DNA from: Nocardiopsis sp. N85
GTDB lineage: Bacteria; Actinomycetota; Actinomycetes; Streptosporangiales; Streptosporangiaceae
NCBI RefSeq assembly: GCF_028882275.1
Contig: NZ_JARBUT010000006.1
Coordinates: 186,001 to 250,000, forward strand
Direction of reading: 5' to 3'
Length of the DNA: 64,000 nucleotides
Each line of letters opens with the position of its first letter. The first letter of the stretch is position 1. The position numbers were made by a program, and so were the translations under genes. Of the stretch, positions 1-8,303 are shown in pieces. The notes under the pieces are model-generated. The model ran no database searches and had not been told where the DNA came from. It saw only the letters and a list, made by a program, of their open reading frames with translations.

Positions 1-2
1 GG

Positions 3-398
3 CGAGGGGTCGAGCACGAGCGGAACCGCCGTTCGGGTGAGCCCATGGCGCTCGAAACGTCGGCGCGGAGCCGGCAGGCCTTGGAGTGGATCACCACCGG
101 CGGCGCCACGGCGCTCGGACTCGAAGACCGGGTGGGACGGATCTCCGCCGGGATGCGGGCCGACCTCGTCGTGATCGATCCGCGCGGCATCTGCGCGGGC
201 CCGATGCCCGATCCGGTGGGAGCCGTCCTGAACGCCGACCGGGCGGACATCGAAGCGGTGATGGTCGGCGGCGCCTGGCGCAAGCGCGACCGCGCGTTGG
301 TGGACGTGGACGTCGAAGACGTCATGTCCCGGCTCGCCCGCTCGGCGCGTCACCTCCTCGGGGAACGGAACGTGCCGAGCGGCGCCCCGGCCGCGTGA
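3..398 (+). CDS. Amidohydrolase family protein, C-terminal fragment
   Basis: The reading frame is open to the left edge, so this is only the last ~131 residues of a gene that starts outside the window. The visible segment holds the pattern GLEDRVGRISAGMRADLVVID, which is the typical C-terminal strand region of Atz/Trz/cytosine-deaminase-like amidohydrolases, where the small beta-sandwich closes around the metal-dependent TIM barrel. The metal ligands and catalytic residues lie upstream and cannot be seen, so the substrate is unknown. An internal ATG at 45 is not a credible start because the family segment begins before it. The gene may belong to the same catabolic neighbourhood as the aromatic locus that follows, but it runs in the opposite direction. 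Confidence 0.7.
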   Translation, partial: RGVEHERNRRSGEPMALETSARSRQALEWITTGGATALGLEDRVGRISAGMRADLVVIDPRGICAGPMPDPVGAVLNADRADIEAVMVGGAWRKRDRALVDVDVEDVMSRLARSARHLLGERNVPSGAPAA

Positions 399-893
399 CG
401 GATCGAGGTCGGGCGCCCTCCGTCGCCGCCGAGGTCGCGGACGTGGGACGGCGGAGGCGGGATCGGCTCACCGAACCGGCCTCCGTCACGGACCTCGGCC
501 GCCATGTCCGGTTCGTGGGCGAAGGCCTCCCTCGTACCCGGCGATCTCCGGTGGACGCCCTCGGGACACCGGCATCCCGTCCCGGCGGAGTACCGGGCCG
601 GGTCGCAGGTCCCGTCGCCGCCGCGCGGCCCGCGGACGACGTGGCCGCGCGGCTCGGCGCCCCCGGCCGGTGGGCCCGGACCCGGCCGGATCACCTCGTG
701 GCCCGACCGCGGTCGGCCACGGCTCCGTCGAAGGCGTTCGGAGGGGAGCCGGTGCCGTGCGGGAGCGGCCCGGCCGGGCCGCTCCCGCACGAAGCGCACG
801 CCCCCGAGAACGACGACCCACGGCGATGACCACGCCGTGGCCGCCATGGGCCGGATGCGGCGTGGTCGTACACCGATGGCGAGGACGACGGGG
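399..893. other. Non-coding gap between convergent genes
   Basis: About 495 bases separate the amidohydrolase tail from the 3' end of the acetoacetate-CoA ligase gene. Several open frames cross this region, but they are Arg/Pro/Gly-rich, have no recognisable domain and overlap each other on both strands, as expected for random GC-rich sequence. The only structure I can support is a perfect palindrome at 756-791. Confidence 0.6.
756..791. terminator. Perfect 36-bp palindrome, probable bidirectional terminator
   Basis: The two 18-base arms are exact reverse complements, so a transcript from either strand could form a hairpin of about 16 GC-rich pairs with a CCGG loop. There is no T-tract on either side. 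It sits between convergent transcription units (+ strand ending at 398, - strand ending at 894), which fits a two-way transcription stop. Confidence 0.6.
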
Positions 894-2915
894 CTACTCC
901 GTGCCGACCGACGCCCGCCGGGTCACCTCCAGACGCCGCTCGGCGCCGAGGCGGGCGTAGAAGGCGATGAGGTCGGGGGCGTCCACGGTGCCCGCGCTGA
1001 CGGCCTGTTCCGGCGCGACGCCCTGGAGCAGGCGTTTGACCGGGACCTCAAGCTTCTTTCCGGTACGCGTGTGGAGGACCGCCGGTACCTGAAGGATCTC
1101 GTCGGGGACGTGACGGGGAGAGGCGCCGGAGCGGATGGCCTCGCGGATCGTCTCGCGCAGGGCGTCGTCCAGCACGGCTCCGTCCGCCAGGACCACGAAC
1201 AGGGGCATCCAGTACCCTCCGTCGGGTTCCTCGCAGCCGATGACCAGGGCCTCGGTGATCTCCGGAAGCCGCTCGACCACGTCGTGGACGTCGCCGCTGC
1301 CCAGGCGGACGCCGTGGCGGTTGAGCGTGGCGTCCGAACGGCCGTGCACGATGACCGAACCGTGCGAGGTACGGGTGATCCGGTCGCCGTGCCGCCACAC
1401 GCCGGGGTAGGCGGCGAAGTAGGCGTCGTGGTAGCGGGTGCCGTGGGCGTCGTTCCAGAAGTGGAGCGGCATCGAGGGCATGGGACGGGTGACGACGAGC
1501 TCGCCGACCCGGTCGGTGACGGGCCCGCCCCTGTCGTCGTAGGCGGCCAGCGCCACGCCGAGGTTGGGGGCGGAGAGTTCACCCTCCCAGACGGGGGTGG
1601 TCGGGGTGCTGCCCGCGAAACCGGAGGCGACGTCGGTACCGCCGGAGGTGGAGGCGAGCTGGACGTGTGCGCCGACGTGCGCACGCACCCATGGATGGGC
1701 CGACGCCGGAAGGGGGGAGCCGGTACTGCCGACCATCCGGACGGCCGACAGGTCGTGGGCGTCGGGCTCGATGCCGTACTTGGCGCACGCGAGCAGGTAC
1801 TGGGGGCTGGTGCCGAAGACGGTGACCCGATGGCGGGCGGCCAGCTCCCACAACAGGTCCGGGCGGGCGGGGGGCACCGGGCCACCGTCGTAGGTGCAGG
1901 CGGCGGCCCCGGTGAGCAGGGCGGAGACCTGCATGTTCCACATCATCCAGTGGGTGGTGGTGTACCACAGCAGTCGGTCTCCGGGACCGAGGTCGGAGTG
2001 CAGGCCCATGACCTTGAGGTGTTCGAGGAGGATGCCGCCGTGACCGTGGACGATGCCCTTGGGCAGGCCGGTGGTACCGGAGGAGAACAGGATCCACAGG
2101 GGGTGATCGAAGGGGACCGCCTCGCAGCCGAGCGGCTCGGTGCGGGTGGCCGCGTCCTCCCATCGGGCGGTGGACGTCGGGTGACCGTCCCCGGGCCAGG
2201 GCAGGCCCACGTGGTCGACCAGGATCGTGGCCTTGAGGGAGGGCAGGGCGCGGGCCAGCTCGCGGGAGGCGTCGCGGCGGTCGTGCGTGGTGCCGTTGAA
2301 GAGGTAGCCGTCCGCGGCGACCAGGACCGTGGGTTCGAGTTGGGCGAAGCGGTCCGCGGCGGCCCGTGGCGCGTAGTCCTGGCCGCACACCGACCAGACG
2401 GCCCCCAGGGTGGCGGCGGCGAGCAGGGCGATCATGGCGTGCGGGGTGTTGGGGAGGTAGCCGACCACACGATCTCCCCTACGGACACCCATGTCCCTCA
2501 GGGTGGCGGCGACCGAGGCGACCCGGGCGCGCACGTCGTCGCCGGACAGCACGTGCTCGGAGCCGTTCTCGTCCAGCGCGATGATCGCGGGGCGGTCCGG
2601 CGCGAGCGCCCGCAGCAGGTGCTCGGCGTAGTTGAGGGTGGCGCCCGTGAACCAGCGGGCCCCCGGCATCGTCTCCCGCTCCAGCACCCGCTCGTACGGG
2701 GTGTCGGCCCTGACCTCGAAGTACTCCCAGATCGCGCTCCAGAAACCCTCCAGGTCGGTCACGGACCAGCGGTGCAGGGCCGCGTAGTCGGAGGCCTCCA
2801 CTCCACGGTGGCGGGCGACCCAGCGTCCGAAGTCCGCGATGCGGCTGTTCTCCGAGGCGGCGGGGTCGGGGGTCCAGAAGGGCTCGGGGTGGTCCGTGCC
2901 GGTCGGGGTGGTCAT
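894..2915 (-). CDS. Acetoacetate-CoA ligase (acetoacetyl-CoA synthetase)
   Basis: 673 residues, the usual length of acetoacetate-CoA ligases of the ANL adenylating superfamily, which join acetoacetate (or a related short acid) to CoA with ATP in the cytoplasm. The N-terminal ACS-type cap (FWTPDPAASENSRIADFGRW) and the phosphate-binding motif SSGTTGLPKGIVHGHGG near residue 280 are clear, as is the hinge/lid region with GRSDATLNRHGVRLG and the C-terminal lysine segment RTGKKLEVPVKRLL. The ATG at 2913-2915 is chosen because AGGAG lies 7 bases upstream and the start overlaps the stop of the flavin monooxygenase gene by 4 bases (ATGA). The frame runs further upstream, but that part is a shadow of the monooxygenase gene. 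In this operon it could activate an acid released by ring cleavage, which is inference. Specificity within the family cannot be read from sequence alone. Confidence 0.88.
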   Translation of the reverse strand: MTTPTGTDHPEPFWTPDPAASENSRIADFGRWVARHRGVEASDYAALHRWSVTDLEGFWSAIWEYFEVRADTPYERVLERETMPGARWFTGATLNYAEHLLRALAPDRPAIIALDENGSEHVLSGDDVRARVASVAATLRDMGVRRGDRVVGYLPNTPHAMIALLAAATLGAVWSVCGQDYAPRAAADRFAQLEPTVLVAADGYLFNGTTHDRRDASRELARALPSLKATILVDHVGLPWPGDGHPTSTARWEDAATRTEPLGCEAVPFDHPLWILFSSGTTGLPKGIVHGHGGILLEHLKVMGLHSDLGPGDRLLWYTTTHWMMWNMQVSALLTGAAACTYDGGPVPPARPDLLWELAARHRVTVFGTSPQYLLACAKYGIEPDAHDLSAVRMVGSTGSPLPASAHPWVRAHVGAHVQLASTSGGTDVASGFAGSTPTTPVWEGELSAPNLGVALAAYDDRGGPVTDRVGELVVTRPMPSMPLHFWNDAHGTRYHDAYFAAYPGVWRHGDRITRTSHGSVIVHGRSDATLNRHGVRLGSGDVHDVVERLPEITEALVIGCEEPDGGYWMPLFVVLADGAVLDDALRETIREAIRSGASPRHVPDEILQVPAVLHTRTGKKLEVPVKRLLQGVAPEQAVSAGTVDAPDLIAFYARLGAERRLEVTRRASVGTE

Positions 2916-4570
2916 GAACTGCTCCTGTGCGGTGGGGTGGCGGGTCGGTCGTGCGGATCGGCCGTGGTCGGTGGGCGGGGAACGGATGCCGTGGTCAGCA
3001 GCGAGGTCCAGGCGGGGGTGTCGTCCAGGGCGCCCGCCGCCGGTACGGCGTCCAGGACGACGCGGTCGGGACGGAGCAGGACCGCCTGCGCCCGGCCGCG
3101 GCGCAGCCAGTCCGTGAGGCCGCCGTCGTCGTCGACGACGGTCTCGCCGGGAAGGGCGCCGATCGGGCCCACATGGACGACGCGCGCGCCGAGGGCGACG
3201 GCGGCGGCGCGCGTGGCGGGCGCGGGCGGCACGGCGGTCACCAGGGCGAAGCCGTCCCCGAGGACGTCGTCGAGGAGTGCGCGCCGGCCCTCGACCGTGA
3301 CCCGGGGCTGCGGGCAGGAGCCGCCCACCAGGCGGGTGCGGGTCGATCCGCGGCGTGGGACGAGGGGCCCGATCGGTATCGGGCGGCCGAGCCGCTCCCC
3401 CGCCGCCCGGGCGAAGCCGGGCAGGCGGAAGAGGGTCCTGAGCGCGGCACCGCGCAACGCGGCCACGCGGTCCCGCCCTCCGGTCATCGTCCATCCCACC
3501 GTGACGGCGAGACGGATGAGCTCGCGGGCGTGGGGTCGGCGCTCGCTCTGGTAGGTGTCGAGCAGTGCTTCGTCGGCGTCTCCGGCCAGGACACGGGCCA
3601 GCTTCCAGGCGAGGTTGTGCGCGTCGCGCAGGCCCGCGCACAGGCCCTGGCCGATGAAGGGCGGGGTCTGGTGGGCCGCGTCGCCCAGCAGGAAGACCCG
3701 GCCCTGACGCCACCGGTCGACGAGCCTGGCCCGGAAGGTGTACTCGACCTGCTTGAGGATCTCGAAGTCCTCGGAACGGGACGCCTCCACCCAGGGGCGG
3801 ACCAGCTCGCGGGCGCGCCGTTCGGCGACGGCGCCCTCGACCCCCTCCCCCTCGCGCAGGCGGAACTCCCAGCGGTAGCGGTCCTGCGCGATGCGCATGA
3901 AGGACGCGGCCCTGGCCGGGTCGCAGACCTGGTCGACGCCGCCCCACGAGCGCACGGGCAGCGTCGTGCGAGCGTCGAGGACCATCCATCGCTCCTCGAA
4001 ACGCAGGTCCTCCCATGCGGCGCCGATGGCCCTCCGGGTGAGGCTGTTGGCGCCGTCGCAGCCCAGCACGGCCTCGGCCCACAGGTACTCCGGTCCTCCT
4101 CCGTCGACCGGGCGCACGGTCACCCGCACCGGCCCGCCCGGGGCCTGGCGCACGTCGGTGACCTCCAGACCTTCACGCAGCTCGCACCGCCCGCAGGAGG
4201 CGAGGGCGCGCCGCAGCAACCGTTCGAGTTCGGGCTGGTCGAAGAGGGTGGTCTGCGGATGGCCGTGGTGTCCCTGCTCGGTGTCACGGTCGAAGGTCGC
4301 CATCACGCGGTGCCGGGCGTCCAGCAGGCGCAGACCCCGGGCGGGACGGGCGAGGGCGGCGAACCCCTCGTGGACACCGGCGGCCTGGAGTATGCGGCGT
4401 GCCTCGTCGTCCATGGCCACCGCGCGGGGCAGCGGGTAGACGTCGCGATGGCGTTCCACCAGGACGGAGCGGACGCCCTGGCGGGCGAGCAGGAGGGCGA
4501 CGGTGACGCCGACGGGGCCCGCGCCGACGATGACCACGGGTACCCGTCGGGGGGTCGGCGTCGTGGTCAT
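2912..4570 (-). CDS. FAD-dependent aromatic monooxygenase (MhpA-like)
   Basis: 552 residues of the class A flavoprotein hydroxylase family, closest by pattern to 3-(3-hydroxyphenyl)propionate hydroxylases. These enzymes use NAD(P)H and O2 to add a hydroxyl group to a phenolic ring. The FAD-binding GAGPVG motif starts at residue 16 of a Rossmann strand, the DG motif (GCDGANS) lies near residue 170, and the GD motif (FLLGDAAHQTPPFIGQG) near residue 295. A thioredoxin-like C-terminal extension (from about residue 430) is usual for MhpA-type enzymes. AGGAGGTG stands upstream of the ATG. It is the first gene of a two-gene operon with the CoA ligase. With the divergent extradiol dioxygenase it suggests hydroxylation followed by meta-cleavage. 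The actual aromatic substrate is unknown. Confidence 0.87.
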   Translation of the reverse strand: MTTTPTPRRVPVVIVGAGPVGVTVALLLARQGVRSVLVERHRDVYPLPRAVAMDDEARRILQAAGVHEGFAALARPARGLRLLDARHRVMATFDRDTEQGHHGHPQTTLFDQPELERLLRRALASCGRCELREGLEVTDVRQAPGGPVRVTVRPVDGGGPEYLWAEAVLGCDGANSLTRRAIGAAWEDLRFEERWMVLDARTTLPVRSWGGVDQVCDPARAASFMRIAQDRYRWEFRLREGEGVEGAVAERRARELVRPWVEASRSEDFEILKQVEYTFRARLVDRWRQGRVFLLGDAAHQTPPFIGQGLCAGLRDAHNLAWKLARVLAGDADEALLDTYQSERRPHARELIRLAVTVGWTMTGGRDRVAALRGAALRTLFRLPGFARAAGERLGRPIPIGPLVPRRGSTRTRLVGGSCPQPRVTVEGRRALLDDVLGDGFALVTAVPPAPATRAAAVALGARVVHVGPIGALPGETVVDDDGGLTDWLRRGRAQAVLLRPDRVVLDAVPAAGALDDTPAWTSLLTTASVPRPPTTADPHDRPATPPHRSSS

Positions 4571-4651
4571 GGGCGCCCCACCTCCTGCTCGGAGCGGCGA
4601 CGGTCGGACTCACGGTGCGGCATGTCCACCTCGGTTCGAGACGATGTTATG

Positions 4652-4665
4652 TGACGAAATCATCA
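4652..4665. promoter_or_regulatory. Putative TetR operator copy 1 (TGACGAAATCATCA)
   Basis: Imperfect palindrome upstream of the monooxygenase gene. It differs at two bases from the perfect site TGACGATATCGTCA found at 5574-5587. Recurrence of this motif only around the TetR-flanked locus suggests a shared operator; regulator binding is inferred. Confidence 0.5.
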
Positions 4666-4694
4666 GGCATGAGGAAATATTCGTCAACTGATTC

Positions 4695-4708
4695 TGAGGA
4701 ATTCGTCA
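4695..4708. promoter_or_regulatory. Putative TetR operator copy 2 (TGAGGAATTCGTCA)
   Basis: Near-perfect palindrome (one mismatched pair) 125 bp upstream of the monooxygenase start. A looser copy with a longer centre lies just before it at 4670-4686 (TGAGGAAATATTCGTCA). The local drop in GC content from 4640 to 4710 marks the promoter region of the monooxygenase-ligase operon. Confidence 0.55.
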
Positions 4709-4818
4709 GATACGCGGCGCTCGCCGTGCGCCACCCGCCCCGGACGCCCCCCGCCCGACGGACCCCGGTCGCACGGGCCCGGGGCGACCACGCACCGGCC
4801 GGCGCGGTGGAGGCGGGC

Positions 4819-5475
4819 TCAGGCGACGACGCCGAACCCGTCGACCGCCGCCTCCAGGTCGGGCAGGGGGCGTCGGCAGATCTCGTGGGCCTCGTCGGCG
4901 GGGAGGCCGAACATGCGCAGCAGGTCCTCGGCGACCCGGTCCGTGGCCCGGGCGTCGTCCCACTCGGGATGGTCGTGCAGCATCCGCCCCAGGCAGAGTT
5001 CGGCGCCCGCGACGATGACCAGGGAGAGCTCGGGGTCGCGCACGTTGAACCGACCGGCGCGTTCGGCGGCCTCGATGTCGCGCAGGGCGCGGGGCGCGAT
5101 GCCCCTGTCCGCCCCGACCAGGGACAGCCCGTTGCTCAGAAGGACCTTGCCGAGTTCCGGCCGACAGCGGTGCAGTCGCCCGGCCAGGCGGAAGCCCTGC
5201 GTGAACACGTGCGCCGGGTCGTCCAGATCCGTGGTCAGCCCGTCGAGGAGTTCCCCGTAGGCGTCGAGCGCGTCCTCGATCACCGTCCGGTAGAGCCGTT
5301 CCTTGCTCTCGAAGTGGTTGTAGAACGACCCCACCCCCACGTCGGCGGCCCGCGTGATCTCCAGGATCGAGGCGTTCACGTTGCCGGACGCGATGAAGGC
5401 CCCGGCCGCCCGGATGAGTGCCGCACGGGTACGCGCCCTGCGCCTCGCCAGACGGCCCGGGGTGCCCTCCGTCAT
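4819..5475 (-). CDS. TetR/AcrR family transcriptional regulator (paralogue A)
   Basis: 218 residues. The N-terminal helix-turn-helix (about residues 10-55) ends in the hallmark GVGSFYNHFESKERLY; the C-terminal ligand-binding domain has no assigned ligand. About three-quarters of some 200 aligned residues are identical by eye to the regulator at 8304-8966, including the tail DEAHEICRRPLPDL, so the two arose by duplication. It is divergent from the extradiol dioxygenase operon, with operator candidates at 5530-5543 and 5574-5587 between them, and lies upstream of the monooxygenase-ligase operon in the same direction. It probably represses the aromatic locus and itself until an aromatic inducer binds. 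Confidence 0.88.
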   Translation of the reverse strand: MTEGTPGRLARRRARTRAALIRAAGAFIASGNVNASILEITRAADVGVGSFYNHFESKERLYRTVIEDALDAYGELLDGLTTDLDDPAHVFTQGFRLAGRLHRCRPELGKVLLSNGLSLVGADRGIAPRALRDIEAAERAGRFNVRDPELSLVIVAGAELCLGRMLHDHPEWDDARATDRVAEDLLRMFGLPADEAHEICRRPLPDLEAAVDGFGVVA

Positions 5476-5529
5476 GCCTGTTCCCTTCTTCCGTGTGGGC
5501 GGGTTTCACCCTGCCCCTGTCCTCAGTTG

Positions 5530-5543
5530 TGAGGATCTCGTCA
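5530..5543. promoter_or_regulatory. Putative TetR operator copy 3 (TGAGGATCTCGTCA)
   Basis: Same half-sites as the copies at 4695 and 5574, located in the 133-bp divergent promoter region between the TetR gene and the dioxygenase gene. The centre-to-centre distance to the next copy is 44 bp, about four helical turns, so two repressor dimers could sit on the same face. Confidence 0.5.
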
Positions 5544-5573
5544 GTTATCCTCGAATGATGATACATTCGCATG

Positions 5574-5587
5574 TGACGATATCGTCA
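5574..5587. promoter_or_regulatory. Putative TetR operator copy 4, perfect palindrome TGACGATATCGTCA
   Basis: A perfect 14-bp palindrome 21 bp upstream of the dioxygenase ATG. Its position would let a bound repressor block transcription start. It best defines the consensus TGA(C/G)GA-N2-TCGTCA. Confidence 0.6.
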
Positions 5588-5608
5588 GAATAAAGAAGGG
5601 AGAGGTCG

Positions 5609-6742
5609 ATGATCCACGACCACGACCCGCACGCGGATCTGCACAGTGAGCGGGGCGCGCTGCCGGGTGAGCACCCGGGCCGGGCGCGCGACCCGATCAT
5701 CAAGGTGCACGACCTGGCGTGGCTGGAGTTCGAGAAGCCCGATCTCAAACGGGCCGAGCTGTTCGCCGGCGCCTTCGGCTTCACCACCTCGCTGAGCACC
5801 CGCGACGAGCTGCACCTGCGCGGCACGGACGCCGGTCCGCCCTGCGTGATCGTCCGCCGGGGCCCCGGATCGCGGTTTCTCGGGTCGGCCTTCAGAGCCG
5901 CCGACGACGGCGACGTCCTTCGGCTCGCGGACGCGACCGGGCGGAAGGCCGAGAGCCTGCCGGAGGCCTTGGGCGGGATCACCGTCGACCTGAGGGATCC
6001 GAGCGGGGCGAGGGTGCGGGTCGTGTCCGGCACCCACGAGCTACCCGCCCTGCCGGGACAGGAGCCGCTGACGTTCAACTTCGGACACGGCACCACCCGG
6101 GTGAACGCCACCCAGCGACCGCGGCGGGAGCCGTCCAAGGTCCAGCGGCTCGGCCACGTCGTGCTCCAGTCGACGAGGTTCCGCGAGACGCTCGACTGGT
6201 ACCTCGAACACCTCGGCATGATCGTCAGCGACTTCCAGTACTTCCCGGGGCAACGCGGGCGTGGGCCGGTCATGGGGTTCGTCCGCTGCGACCGCGGGCC
6301 CACACCCGCCGACCACCACACCCTGGCGATGAACCTCGGCCCGTCCAACCGGTACGTGCACTCGGCGTTCCAGGTCTGCGACCTCGACTCGATGGCCGCG
6401 GGCGGCGAGTACCTGCTCGACCGGGGGTACCAGCGCTCGTGGGGTATCGGCCGACACATCGAGGGCAGTCAGATCTTCGACTACTGGCGCGACCCGGACG
6501 GGTTCCTGGTCGAGCACTTCAGCGACGGAGACCTGTTCGACTGCACGCTCGAACCCGGCTGGAAGCCGTTCTCCGCCTCCACCCTGTTCCAGTGGGGACC
6601 GGCGCCCACCATGGACTTCCTCGGCATCAAGCCCGGCCGGGACTCCCTCCGCGAACTGCGCGAGGCGATCGGCGCGCTGCGCGACGACAACGAGTTCGAC
6701 CTGCACCGCCTCCGCGGTTTCCTGAAGGTGGCCACGTCATGA
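5609..6742 (+). CDS. Type I extradiol dioxygenase (vicinal oxygen chelate family)
   Basis: 377 residues with two vicinal-oxygen-chelate halves; the catalytic half is C-terminal. The expected 2-His-1-Glu iron ligands are visible: His183 (RLGHVV), His251 (YVHSAF) and Glu302 (FLVEHFSDG). Such enzymes open catechol-type rings next to the diol with Fe(II) and O2. GGGAGAGG precedes the ATG. It is the first gene of a three-gene operon (4-base overlaps with the next two genes) and would act after the monooxygenase at 2912-4570. The N-terminal half (residues 28-150) is degenerate and lacks ligands, which is normal for the family. The substrate could be a catechol, a biphenyl-type diol or a larger polyphenol; the sequence does not decide. 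Confidence 0.85.
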   Translation: MIHDHDPHADLHSERGALPGEHPGRARDPIIKVHDLAWLEFEKPDLKRAELFAGAFGFTTSLSTRDELHLRGTDAGPPCVIVRRGPGSRFLGSAFRAADDGDVLRLADATGRKAESLPEALGGITVDLRDPSGARVRVVSGTHELPALPGQEPLTFNFGHGTTRVNATQRPRREPSKVQRLGHVVLQSTRFRETLDWYLEHLGMIVSDFQYFPGQRGRGPVMGFVRCDRGPTPADHHTLAMNLGPSNRYVHSAFQVCDLDSMAAGGEYLLDRGYQRSWGIGRHIEGSQIFDYWRDPDGFLVEHFSDGDLFDCTLEPGWKPFSASTLFQWGPAPTMDFLGIKPGRDSLRELREAIGALRDDNEFDLHRLRGFLKVATS

Positions 6743-7689
6743 GCACCACAGTCCTGCGCACCGCCGACGCCTGGTGGGTCCGCACTCCCACCGGTGCCGT
6801 CAAGGTACGGACCGAAGCCACGACCACGGCGCAGCTCCTGGCCGACCGCGGGGCCGTCGCCGACGCCGAGGCGGGCACCGACGGCGTCGACCCCGGGGAC
6901 CTCGCCCTGGTCTCACCGGTCACGGCGCCCTGTCGCGTCGTCGCCCAGATGACGAACTTCGTCTCCCACGTCAAGGACACCGGCGGCAGGCCCGAGTCCG
7001 TGCCGTTGACGTTCTTCCGCAAGGCGTCGGGGTCGATCAGCGGCCCCTTCGACGACGTCGTCCGGCCCGAGCACGTGCGATTGCTGGACTACGAGGTCGA
7101 GATCGGGCTCGTCATGGGCTCCGAGATGCCCGTGGGCTCGCGGATCGGAGAGGACGACCTCGCCGACCACGTCGCCGGACTCGTGGTGACCAACGACGTG
7201 TCGGCACGTGACGTCCAGTTGCCGCGGACGCAGTACTACGAGGGGAAGTCCTACCCCTCCTTCACGCCGATCGGCCCCGCGCTGGTCCTCCTCGACGCCG
7301 ACGAGCTCAGACGTTTCGCCGATCTGCGGCTGCGGCTGTGGGTCAACGGCGAGCTCCGGCAGGACATGACGGCCGCCGACATGATCTACCGGCCCGTCGA
7401 GGCGCTGCGCGGTCTGGCCCGCTTCCAGCGGCTCGAACCCGGTGACCTCGTGCTCACCGGGACTCCGGTCGGCACGGCCATCAGCGCGCCCGCGAAGCCG
7501 ATCCGGCTCATCGCCGGACTGCTGCCGGAGGACCTGAAGTGGTCCCTGTTCTTCCGCGGCCAGTCCCGGAATCCGAAGTACCTCAAAGCCGGCGACGTCA
7601 TCGAGGCCACCGTGGCCACGGACGACGGCGCCATCGACCTCGGCCGGCAGCGCACGGTCGTCAGAGACCGAAAGGTGGAGCGTCCGTGA
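6739..7689 (+). CDS. Fumarylacetoacetate hydrolase family protein
   Basis: 316 residues. The FAH-fold core starts near residue 70 with VAQMTNFVSHV and carries the metal-site pattern DYEVEIGLVMG followed by VTNDVSARDVQ and, near the end, GDLVLTGTPVGT. Family members hydrolyse C-C bonds of ring-fission products or decarboxylate/isomerise them, usually with Mg2+. The ATG is placed so that it overlaps the stop of the dioxygenase gene (ATGA). As the second gene of the operon it probably processes the product of extradiol cleavage. The exact reaction (hydrolase, isomerase or decarboxylase) cannot be told from sequence. Confidence 0.85.
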   Translation: MSTTVLRTADAWWVRTPTGAVKVRTEATTTAQLLADRGAVADAEAGTDGVDPGDLALVSPVTAPCRVVAQMTNFVSHVKDTGGRPESVPLTFFRKASGSISGPFDDVVRPEHVRLLDYEVEIGLVMGSEMPVGSRIGEDDLADHVAGLVVTNDVSARDVQLPRTQYYEGKSYPSFTPIGPALVLLDADELRRFADLRLRLWVNGELRQDMTAADMIYRPVEALRGLARFQRLEPGDLVLTGTPVGTAISAPAKPIRLIAGLLPEDLKWSLFFRGQSRNPKYLKAGDVIEATVATDDGAIDLGRQRTVVRDRKVERP

Positions 7690-8048
7690 ACGTCGTCTTC
7701 GTGATCCTCACCGTTCTGCTCGCGGTGTTCTTCCTCGCCCTGGGCACGGCCAAGATCCTGGCCCGGCCGCAGATGCGCCTACTCGCCGAGAAGAGCGGGT
7801 TCTCCGTCGGGGCCTACCGGGGCATCGGCGTCCTGGAGGCCGCCGGCGGGATCGGGCTGCTGCTGGGTCTGGCCGTGCCTCCGCTCGGCGGCCTCGCCGG
7901 CACGGGGCTGCTGCTCCTCCTGGCCGGCGCCCTCATCACCCACCTGCGCCGGGGTGACGGGCCGCGCGAACTCGCCCCCGCGGCGATCGCGGGTCTGCTC
8001 GTCGCCGTCCACCTCGCCCTCGGCCTGGTCCCCGGGCTCGTCTCCTGA
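7686..8048 (+). CDS. DoxX-like integral membrane protein
   Basis: 120 residues, almost entirely four hydrophobic helices (about residues 2-22, 40-62, 64-82 and 95-117), with the DoxX-type pattern FLALGTAKILARPQM after helix 1. It begins with a GTG that overlaps the stop of the FAH-family gene (GTGA). DoxX-type proteins are small membrane proteins linked to redox or quinone functions, and they often ride along in catabolic operons. Its role here is unknown; export or membrane handling of an aromatic intermediate would be speculation. Confidence 0.75.
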   Translation: MNVVFVILTVLLAVFFLALGTAKILARPQMRLLAEKSGFSVGAYRGIGVLEAAGGIGLLLGLAVPPLGGLAGTGLLLLLAGALITHLRRGDGPRELAPAAIAGLLVAVHLALGLVPGLVS

Positions 8049-8303
8049 CCGGAGAAGGAACGAGGACGCCTGCCCGGCCACCGTGGGTCCGGCCCCCCGG
8101 GGACGTCTCCGACCGGTCGGTGACGTCGGAACGTCCCGGATCGGGGTCGTCGGGGAGAGCACCCTCGAAGCGGGCTCCTCCGGGAGCCCGTTTCACCGTC
8201 CGATCGTCGAGGCGCGCGACCCGGCGCGTCCGATCGCTGAATTCGTCACGGCTGAGGATGGCGTCTAGAGTGAGCGTGGCCGACCGAGGAGAGGTGAAGG
8301 GGC

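Noticed and set aside
504-3554. 1,016-codon plus-strand frame over the ligase and monooxygenase genes
   Set aside because: It overlaps two well-supported minus-strand enzymes and has shadow composition.
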